Below are positions 1-4,174 of a stretch of DNA of 5,316 nt, piece by piece; the first letter of the stretch is position 1; each line of letters begins with the position of its first letter. This stretch comes from CBDUXZ01 sp965371325 [NCBI: uncultured bacterium] (GTDB lineage: Bacteria; JAUYMQ01), in NCBI GenBank assembly GCA_965371325.1, contig CBDUXZ010000168.1, positions 1 through 5,316 on the forward strand, read 5' to 3'. The notes below the pieces were generated by a model, which saw only the letters and a list, made by a program, of their open reading frames with translations, made no database searches and was not told where the DNA came from. The translations under genes were made by a program, and so were the position numbers.

Positions 1-982
1 GGAAGGTCGGATGGGGCTCGCACTTGATCGCGTAGACGCAATAGGGCTTCTTCGGCCGGGCAACGCGGTCGACGCCCAATACGGTCGCCCAAACGCTGTC
101 GAAGGGGAGGTAGAACTCTCTCCCCTTTTGAAATCCGTGGCGCCCGTACCATCCCTCCCGGTCCCAGCGGCTCGACACGTAAATCCGGTAAATGCCGGGA
201 CGTCCGTTCCCGACCGGCGTTTCCAGCACTCTCGCCAGTTCCTCAGCGAACCCGCGGTTGGACGTGACGATCATTCGCCCTCGTCCCTTCTTCAGCAAAT
301 GGCCGTCTCCATCACTATAGCCGTCAAGGAACCCGGCGAACATCTCCCTGGAGGAAAGTGCGACGTCCGGGAATCGAAACGTCTTCGTCTTTGATCGGGA
401 CCCTTTCTCGGAGACCCCGAGCCACCGGCAGAGTTTCTCTCCCGCGTCCCGGGATACGACTCGAACCCTGTAAGCTGTGATCTCCCCTTGCCGGAAACCT
501 GACGGGACCATTACGCTTTCCAGGCGCGGGGTGGATATCGCGAAGGCATCGCCGAACATCTCGGCGAACTTGCCGGCGAACTCGTGGTCCTTCACAGTGA
601 GGCAGATGCGGCGTCCGTCCTGCAAACTTCCATCAGACGCGACAGCCCCCAGGACGTATCCAAGCGGATAGCCTTCTTGCGGTCTCACGGGACTCCGACA
701 AAGCGACCGGGGATTGATCCACTCGATCTTGGCCCCCGGATCCACCTTGCCCGCTTCCTGCCATCCCCTATCCGTCATGACGGGATGGTCCGATGTCACC
801 TTGAATGTACCCCTGTCCGTCCTCACAACAACCACGTCCCTGCTGCGCCTACTAGAGATTTTCGTGATTGTCGTTTTCGCGAGCCTCCCTTCGTGCAACG
901 TCCAGAGCTCCTCCCCCACGCACAAGTTCCGGGCGGGTTTGGCACCCCGGACGGCGTTGACGATCTGCTTGCTCGGCACGCA
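1..982 (-). mobile_element. Intein with LAGLIDADG homing endonuclease, inserted in FolE; C-terminus outside window
   Basis: The element starts at Cys73 (codon 982-980). Block A spans roughly residues 73-114: Cys1, a QIV strand, then ARNLCVGEELWTL, the usual pattern ending in GDxxWT. Block B is at residues 130-146 (811-761), with GTFKVTSDHPV giving the conserved T135-x2-H138, followed by GW as is common. Two LAGLIDADG helices follow. Near the edge, VYAIKCEPHPTF (388-399) matches block F, so only about ten residues, including the terminal His-Asn, should be missing. Full length would be about 335-345 residues, normal for a large intein. Cys1 starting at the site of FolE's own Cys implies that the first C-extein residue is the Cys of CEHH, since a Glu at +1 could not serve as nucleophile. 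Family assignment is from visible motifs; splicing itself is inferred. Confidence 0.92.
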
Positions 983-1198
983 GAGACTGAAGAGATCGAT
1001 CTCCTTCACGAGAACCATTTCGTTGTACTTCTCCGAGAAGAGCGCGCCGTTGAGAACGCTCGTCGGATCCTCCTCATAGCCGCTCGTGAGGAAACGGAGC
1101 GATCTCTCCACCCGGTCGGGAGAACTCCGCAACCCCTCCCGTTCGGGATCTTCCCCAATCTCTTTCAGCACCTCGTAGATGTGATCCCGGATCTTCAT
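1..1198 (-). CDS. folE: GTP cyclohydrolase I (FolE) interrupted by an intein; partial, runs off left edge
   Basis: FolE converts GTP to 7,8-dihydroneopterin triphosphate, the entry step to folate, tetrahydropterin and deazapurine routes. Residues 1-72 match the FolE N-terminus: an IGEDPEREGL segment near residues 14-23, SPDRV at 26-30, and EMVLVKEIDLFSL at 60-72, which in ordinary FolE leads straight into the zinc-binding CEHH motif. Here Cys73 is followed by intein sequence instead, and the frame stays open for 327 more codons to the window edge. The remaining FolE (about 110-120 residues in the family, with CEHH and the later zinc Cys) must lie beyond position 1. The ATG at 1198 overlaps the stop of the preceding synthase gene as ATGA. 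GGGAGG sits 3 nt upstream, a strong but close ribosome binding site. It is the last gene visible in the operon. I judge it a functional intein-containing gene, not a pseudogene, because no stop or frameshift occurs. Confidence 0.9.
   Translation of the reverse strand, partial: MKIRDHIYEVLKEIGEDPEREGLRSSPDRVERSLRFLTSGYEEDPTSVLNGALFSEKYNEMVLVKEIDLFSLCVPSKQIVNAVRGAKPARNLCVGEELWTLHEGRLAKTTITKISSRRSRDVVVVRTDRGTFKVTSDHPVMTDRGWQEAGKVDPGAKIEWINPRSLCRSPVRPQEGYPLGYVLGAVASDGSLQDGRRICLTVKDHEFAGKFAEMFGDAFAISTPRLESVMVPSGFRQGEITAYRVRVVSRDAGEKLCRWLGVSEKGSRSKTKTFRFPDVALSSREMFAGFLDGYSDGDGHLLKKGRGRMIVTSNRGFAEELARVLETPVGNGRPGIYRIYVSSRWDREGWYGRHGFQKGREFYLPFDSVWATVLGVDRVARPKKPYCVYAIKCEPHPTF
164..667 (-). other. 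LAGLIDADG homing endonuclease domain inside the FolE intein
   Basis: Two LAGLIDADG-type helices lie about 108 residues apart, as in single-chain pseudo-dimeric homing endonucleases. The first is LGYVLGAVASDGSL at residues 179-192, and the second is FAGFLDGYSDGDGHL at 287-301. The acidic residues expected to bind catalytic metal are present in both (Asp189 and Asp298), and no stop or frameshift separates them, so the nuclease could still be active. Such enzymes cut intein-free alleles of the host gene at the insertion site and so drive spread of the intein by gene conversion. Domain limits are approximate; the part between the helices (about 193-285) has no motif I can name. Confidence 0.85.
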
Positions 1199-1632
1199 GA
1201 TCCTCCCGGGACGGCTCCCCGCTGCGCGGGGCCGTGGTACTCGAAGCTGTTGTTGGCGGTTTCGATGAGGCGAACTCTGTGGAGCCTGCCCTCGGGAATG
1301 CGTCCGATCAGGCGATCCCAGATCACGACCAGCATGTTCTCCGCCGTCGGAACGAGATCCTTGAACTCCGGCACATCGAGGTTCAGATTTTTGTGATCGT
1401 AACGCTCGCAGATCTCTTCATCGACGATGCGCTTCAATACAGACAGCTCGAGCACCATCCCCGTCTCCGGATCCGGCTCGCCGGCGAGCGTGACTTCGAG
1501 CTGGTAGTTGTGACCGTGTCCGTTCGGATTGTTGCACTTGCCGTAGATCTCGATGTTCTCCCTCTCGGAGAGCGCGGGATTGTGCAACCGGTGGGAAGCG
1601 CAGAAATCGAAACGGTGTGTGAGGAGAACCAC
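1195..1632 (-). CDS. 6-pyruvoyltetrahydropterin synthase family protein, C-x5-HGH type (second of tandem pair)
   Basis: A 145-residue enzyme of the PTPS/QueD family, which turns the FolE product into 6-pyruvoyl-tetrahydropterin or related reduced pterins. Zinc ligands are His14 (FCASH), His39 and His41 (GHGHNY). The catalytic Cys33 lies in CNNPNGHGHNY, the longer C-x5-HGH spacing seen in animal-type PTPS. Asp79-His80 (DHKNL), the PTAEN motif at 95-99 and Glu124-Thr125 (ETANN) complete the expected active-site and substrate-binding set. Length is normal for the family. The open frame extends upstream to 1809, but that part is junk read through the preceding gene. I choose GTG at 1632 because family homology begins there and a GGAAGG site lies 8 nt upstream. 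It begins 5 nt after the previous gene and overlaps folE by 4 nt. Product identity (PTPS rather than carboxy-tetrahydropterin synthase) is inferred from the spacing. Confidence 0.9.
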   Translation of the reverse strand: MVLLTHRFDFCASHRLHNPALSERENIEIYGKCNNPNGHGHNYQLEVTLAGEPDPETGMVLELSVLKRIVDEEICERYDHKNLNLDVPEFKDLVPTAENMLVVIWDRLIGRIPEGRLHRVRLIETANNSFEYHGPAQRGAVPGGS

Positions 1633-1637
1633 TGTCC

Positions 1638-2063
1638 CTACCTTCCCCCCGGGGCCAAAGCATCGTCGATTTCGACGAAAAGATCCTCGGTTTCGAATAG
1701 CCGCAGCCGCGCCAACCGGAACTGCCCCTCCCCCGCACCGAGAACACGCGGCGCGACGCGCGCCCAGATAGCCCGGACCAGATTCTCGGATGTCGGAATA
1801 CGGTCGCACAGCCCGGGAGTATCTTTTTCAAGCTGCCGGTGATCGAAGGGCCTCCTGACCTCATCGTCAAGGATCGCCTTCAGATCGGCGACGCTCATCA
1901 GCATGCCCGTGCGTGGATCGACCGGCCCGGCCACGCTCGCTTCGAGCATGTAATTATGGCCATGGACACGGGTGCAACTGCCGAATTCCGCTTCATTGCG
2001 GGCCTCATCCCACGCCGGATTGTGGTAGCGATGGGCGGCGCAGAATTTCATGCGCCGGGTCAT
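1638..2063 (-). CDS. 6-pyruvoyltetrahydropterin synthase/QueD family protein, C-x3-HGH type (first of tandem pair)
   Basis: A 141-residue paralogue of the next gene. Zinc ligands are His11 (CAAH), His34 and His36 (VHGHNY). The catalytic Cys30 is in CTRVHGH, the short C-x3-HGH spacing that, as I recall, marks QueD-type enzymes, which make 6-carboxy-5,6,7,8-tetrahydropterin on the route to queuosine. Asp74-His75 (FDHRQL), PTSEN at 90-94 and Glu124-Thr125 (FETED) are also present, so all key residues are kept. The ATG at 2063 comes 2 nt after the glycosyltransferase stop. GGAGG lies 14 nt upstream, rather far, so coupling to the previous gene may matter, or the start could be slightly earlier. 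ATG at 2051 is possible but would cut into the first conserved strand. No QueC or QueE partner is visible here, so its product in this operon is uncertain. Confidence 0.88.
   Translation of the reverse strand: MTRRMKFCAAHRYHNPAWDEARNEAEFGSCTRVHGHNYMLEASVAGPVDPRTGMLMSVADLKAILDDEVRRPFDHRQLEKDTPGLCDRIPTSENLVRAIWARVAPRVLGAGEGQFRLARLRLFETEDLFVEIDDALAPGGR
1641..1646 (-). promoter_or_regulatory. Ribosome binding site deciding the GTG start at 1632
   Basis: GGAAGG, preceded by further G residues, lies 8 nt before the GTG at 1632, overlapping the last codons of the upstream synthase gene. It supports starting the second synthase at GTG rather than at any of the upstream in-frame codons that would add 59 unrelated residues. 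Confidence 0.6.
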
Positions 2064-2065
2064 CG

Positions 2066-3184
2066 TCAGGATGGGTACCTCCGGCCTTTCCACGTGAATT
2101 CCTCTCCTTCGGAGTGGCGCCGCACCGACTCGCCGATCATAGCTGCGACAATAATGGCGCCGATCGGAAGCGTGAGCGCCCAGAGCGTGCCGGCATTTCT
2201 GCGTGACCGGAACCACGCCTCCCCACCAACGGCGATACCCGCCGCCAGCCACCCCGCAGCACCGCCATACCATACCATAACGGCCGGAAGCAGCCCCGCG
2301 CACAGAACGACCGCTGCCACAAGTCGCGCATGGCGCACGTTCCCGTTCAGGAGATGCGAGAAATTTTTCGTCCACCCTTCCCAGATTTCCCGGAAACTCC
2401 GGTACATGCGAACCTGAAGCAGATCCTCCCCGCGAAGAAACGCCGTCCGGTGGCCCGCCTTGCGAAAAGCGCGCGCCATGGCAACGTCCTCGAGAACCAC
2501 GTCGCGAAAGGATTCATGCGTGCCGATCGCCTCGTACGCGTCGCGCCTCACGAGCATGTAGATACCGTTTGCCGCGGCCCTGGCGGCATTCGTTCCGTTC
2601 GCACCGGCGAGGGGATAGAGCGCGTCCAGCAGCCGGAAGACCAGCGGTTGAACGATTTTCTCCCACGGACTCCCGGCGCGCTGATCTCCCGTGATCGAGA
2701 GCAGCGCGGCCTCGTTTCGCTCCGCCCATGCCAGGGCTGACGCAAGTGTTGCCGGAGCGTGGATGGTGTCTGCGTCCGTGAACAGAAGCCAGGCCCCCTC
2801 GGCGTGCGCCAGGCCCTGGACGATCGCGTGAGATTTCCCCAGCCACCCTTTGGGCGGCTCGCTCCCTCGCACGATCTTTACCGCCACGCCCCCCTCCGGG
2901 AGCCCCTCGATGACGGCACGCGTTCCGTCGGTCGAGCAATCGTCCACGACGATGATTTCCTCCGGAGAGAAACTCTGTTGCCGGAGAGATTCGATGCAAC
3001 CGGCGATCTGATGTGCCTCGTTGCGCGCCGGGATGATGACCGAGACGCCCGGCCGCCCTTTTTTCGGATGTGCGGGCGGCGCGCCGAGGGGAAGCCGGAA
3101 GCGGTCGCCTTCATGGGCGACGCCGATCACCAGGTAAACCCAGATCAGGAAGACCAGGGAGCAGAGAATGGCGCTTCCAATCAT
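2066..3184 (-). CDS. Membrane-anchored family 2 glycosyltransferase, CrtQ/HpnB-like
   Basis: A 372-residue GT-A fold glycosyltransferase. Residues 3-22 form an N-terminal membrane anchor. The catalytic domain starts with VSVIIPARNEA (47-57) and VVDDCSTDGT (79-88). PPKGWLGKSHA at 110-120 and the metal-binding D137-A-D139 in LLFTDADT follow. LEDVAMA (231-237) carries the probable catalytic acidic pair, and RMYRSF plus EGWTKNF (259-275) are typical of this subgroup. Two or three hydrophobic segments (about 286-323 and 333-352) end the protein, followed by a WKGRRY tail. This architecture resembles enzymes annotated CrtQ (carotenoid) or HpnB (hopanoid-associated), which act on lipids at the inner membrane; sugar donor and acceptor cannot be read from the sequence. 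ATG at 3184 has AGGGAG 9 nt upstream. It is the first gene of the pterin operon, and only 2 nt separate it from the next gene. Confidence 0.9.
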   Translation of the reverse strand: MIGSAILCSLVFLIWVYLVIGVAHEGDRFRLPLGAPPAHPKKGRPGVSVIIPARNEAHQIAGCIESLRQQSFSPEEIIVVDDCSTDGTRAVIEGLPEGGVAVKIVRGSEPPKGWLGKSHAIVQGLAHAEGAWLLFTDADTIHAPATLASALAWAERNEAALLSITGDQRAGSPWEKIVQPLVFRLLDALYPLAGANGTNAARAAANGIYMLVRRDAYEAIGTHESFRDVVLEDVAMARAFRKAGHRTAFLRGEDLLQVRMYRSFREIWEGWTKNFSHLLNGNVRHARLVAAVVLCAGLLPAVMVWYGGAAGWLAAGIAVGGEAWFRSRRNAGTLWALTLPIGAIIVAAMIGESVRRHSEGEEFTWKGRRYPS

Positions 3185-3260
3185 TTGGAGTGTCTCCCTG
3201 GTTGAAGATGCGGATGCCGGCCCGGGATCCCCCGGTGGGTCTCCTGTGGGGCCATTCTGA

Positions 3261-3341
3261 AAAAGAGGGGACGCTCCCCTTTATCGCCAAGCCGCTGGTT
3301 TACTCGATAAGGTTTTTATAAAGGGGAGCGTCCCCTTTTTT
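3261..3341. repeat. Inverted pair of palindromic repeats (REP/REPIN-like)
   Basis: Arms at 3261-3284 and 3318-3341 are reverse complements at 23 of 24 positions and are separated by 33 nt. Each arm is itself a small hairpin: GGGGA and TCCCC around a 3-nt loop, flanked by A-rich and T-rich ends. Read outward from the pair, each arm ends in a T-run (TTTTTT at 3336-3341 on the plus strand, CTCTTTTT on the minus strand), so each resembles an intrinsic terminator. A pair of palindromes facing each other resembles REPIN-type elements mobilised by RAYT (Y1/IS200-like) transposases, but no transposase gene is in this window. The family assignment is inference. Confidence 0.75.
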
Positions 3342-3344
3342 CAA
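3315..3344 (-). promoter_or_regulatory. Sigma70-like promoter candidate for the glycosyltransferase-pterin operon
   Basis: On the minus strand, TTGAAA (3344-3339) and TATAAA (3320-3315) are separated by 18 nt, each matching five of six consensus bases. Transcription would start near 3308, giving a leader of about 124 nt before the ATG at 3184. The spacer is formed by the GGGGACGCTCCCC palindrome of the right repeat arm, so the promoter lies in the repeat. Found by eye only. Confidence 0.45.
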
Positions 3345-3364
3345 GCCAAGGTCAATTTAGCCGA

Positions 3365-3394
3365 TTGACCGCGGTTCCGGGGATCGGGTACAAA
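3365..3394 (+). promoter_or_regulatory. Sigma70-like promoter candidate for the CBS-domain gene
   Basis: TTGACC at 3365-3370 and TACAAA at 3389-3394 are 18 nt apart, matching five and four of six consensus bases. The start site would be near 3401, about 65 nt before the GTG at 3466. It is the best plus-strand candidate in this interval, but in GC-rich DNA such matches occur by chance. Confidence 0.4.
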
Positions 3395-3420
3395 GGGGCG
3401 CCCGGATCGAGGGCCCGTCC

Positions 3421-3460
3421 GGGGCTTCACGCGGTTCAAATCAGGAAAGCCCCAGGGGAG
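3421..3460 (+). promoter_or_regulatory. Leader hairpin next to the ribosome binding site of the CBS-domain gene
   Basis: GGGGCTT (3421-3427) and AAGCCCC (3447-3453) can form a 7-bp stem with a 19-nt loop. The stem ends directly before the Shine-Dalgarno AGGGGAG (3454-3460), which is 5 nt from the GTG start. A stem abutting the ribosome site could influence translation, but no known riboswitch pattern is recognisable. Confidence 0.35.
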
Positions 3461-3465
3461 TAGCC

Positions 3466-3909
3466 GTGAAGGCGCCCGTCAAGTCCCTCATGAACGAAAA
3501 GCTCGTCACGGTGAGTGCAGATGAGCGGCTCGACACCGTGGACGACATCATGGCGCTCGGCCACGTGCGCCACCTTCCCGTCGTGAAGGCGGGGGAGCTG
3601 GTGGGAATCGTCAGTCAGCGCGATCTCCTGCGGGCGTCACTCTCGTCGATCTCGAACGTGGGACTCGGCGAGAAGCGGGCTTTCCTGAACTCCATCAAGA
3701 TCCGCGAAATCATGAGCCCGGCTGTCGTCACGATCACACCCGCAACGACCGTCCAGGAGGCGGCGGAGATCATGGCAGACGAAAAAATTGGCTGCCTTCC
3801 CGTTGTCGACAACAACCGCCTCGTGGGCATGATCACCGAGACTGATCTTCTTCACTACATGGCCGAGAAGGGCCGTACTCGCCGATCGCCCGGCACCTCA
3901 CCCCGTTAA
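3466..3909 (+). CDS. Tandem CBS-domain protein (Bateman module), stand-alone
   Basis: A 147-residue protein made almost entirely of two CBS domains. The first covers about residues 1-58, with VRHLPVV at 34-40 and LVGIVSQRDLL at 45-55. The second covers about 76-134, with MSPAVVTITP at 83-92, IGCLPVVDNNRLVGMITETDLL at 108-129. Paired CBS domains form a Bateman module that usually binds adenosine nucleotides or similar ligands and signals energy state to a partner; no ligand can be inferred here. There is no signal peptide, membrane segment or attached catalytic domain, so it is probably cytoplasmic and acts on another protein. The C-terminal tail (135-147) is short, basic and likely disordered. 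GTG at 3466 is chosen because AGGGGAG lies 5 nt upstream and homology starts within the first residues. It is divergent from the pterin operon and 265 nt from the sensor gene, so no operon partner is evident. Confidence 0.9.
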   Translation: MKAPVKSLMNEKLVTVSADERLDTVDDIMALGHVRHLPVVKAGELVGIVSQRDLLRASLSSISNVGLGEKRAFLNSIKIREIMSPAVVTITPATTVQEAAEIMADEKIGCLPVVDNNRLVGMITETDLLHYMAEKGRTRRSPGTSPR

Positions 3910-3991
3910 TCCCCAATCCCCGGCGTCCAGTTCCCAACGTAAAGATCCCGCCCGATTTTGCCGATTTGGGATAAGCAACCGATTTATGCGT

Positions 3992-4007
3992 TCACGGGTA
4001 CCCGTGA
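3992..4007. repeat. Perfect 16-bp palindrome, possible operator
   Basis: TCACGGGTACCCGTGA reads identically on both strands with no central gap. It lies 82 nt after the CBS gene and 168 nt before the sensor gene, where a dimeric regulator could bind. As RNA it has no room for a loop of normal size unless the centre opens, and no T-run follows, so it is not a good terminator. Binding is inference. Confidence 0.4.
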
Positions 4008-4028
4008 CCCGGGGATTTGCCTCGTTTC

Positions 4029-4089
4029 GTGTCGGGGCTTGAACCCGCAGGCCCCCGAAGTTGGCAATCGCCCTCCACGGGGATGACAC
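4029..4089 (+). other. Possible three-way-junction RNA fold upstream of the sensor gene
   Basis: Three nested stems can be drawn. P1 pairs GTGTC (4029-4033) with GACAC (4085-4089). P2 pairs GGGGC (4034-4038) with GCCCC (4051-4055) across a 12-nt loop. P3 pairs ATC-CCC (4067-4073, one bulged G) with GGG-GAT (4079-4084) across a 5-nt loop. P2 and P3 abut P1. It does not match any riboswitch class I know. Chance pairing in GC-rich sequence is a real alternative. Confidence 0.25.
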
Positions 4090-4174
4090 TTAGGTGGGAA
4101 AAGCGGTGGCCGTCAAAACGGAAAAGAGCCTTCCGATTTATCGCTCTCTCCCGATAAACGCGCGAGAGGAGACG

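Noticed and set aside
920-922. Cys93 (in NLCVGEELW) as the first residue of the intein.
   Set aside because: FolE similarity stops at residue 72, and Cys73 through WTL fits the normal block A layout, with Cys93 falling inside that block.
1-982. Reading the gene at 1198 as a truncated folE pseudogene or a fusion with an unrelated domain.
   Set aside because: There is no stop or frameshift, and the inserted part has Hint blocks A, B and F in order around a LAGLIDADG nuclease, which fits an intein.
584-1396. A 270-codon plus-strand open frame, with smaller ones at 11-394, 477-671 and 714-1079.
   Set aside because: The minus strand across the same stretch encodes FolE and clear intein motifs in one open frame; the plus-strand products match no family and are shadows.
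1234-1842. A 202-codon plus-strand open frame over the synthase genes.
   Set aside because: It is antisense to two genes with complete catalytic motifs and has no recognisable domain.
3261-3341. A CRISPR fragment.
   Set aside because: There are only two units, in inverted orientation, with a single spacer; this is a palindromic repeat pair, not a direct-repeat array.
4025-4100. A tRNA on the minus strand, suggested by a T-arm-like GCGGGTTCAAGCCCC.
   Set aside because: The stem has an outer mismatch, and no matching acceptor, D-arm or anticodon arm is found at the required distances.
3910-4174. A cyclic-di-GMP (GEMM) or other known riboswitch before the sensor gene.
   Set aside because: The conserved core sequences of the classes I can recall, such as the GEMM GCAAA and ACGCAAAGCC elements, are absent.
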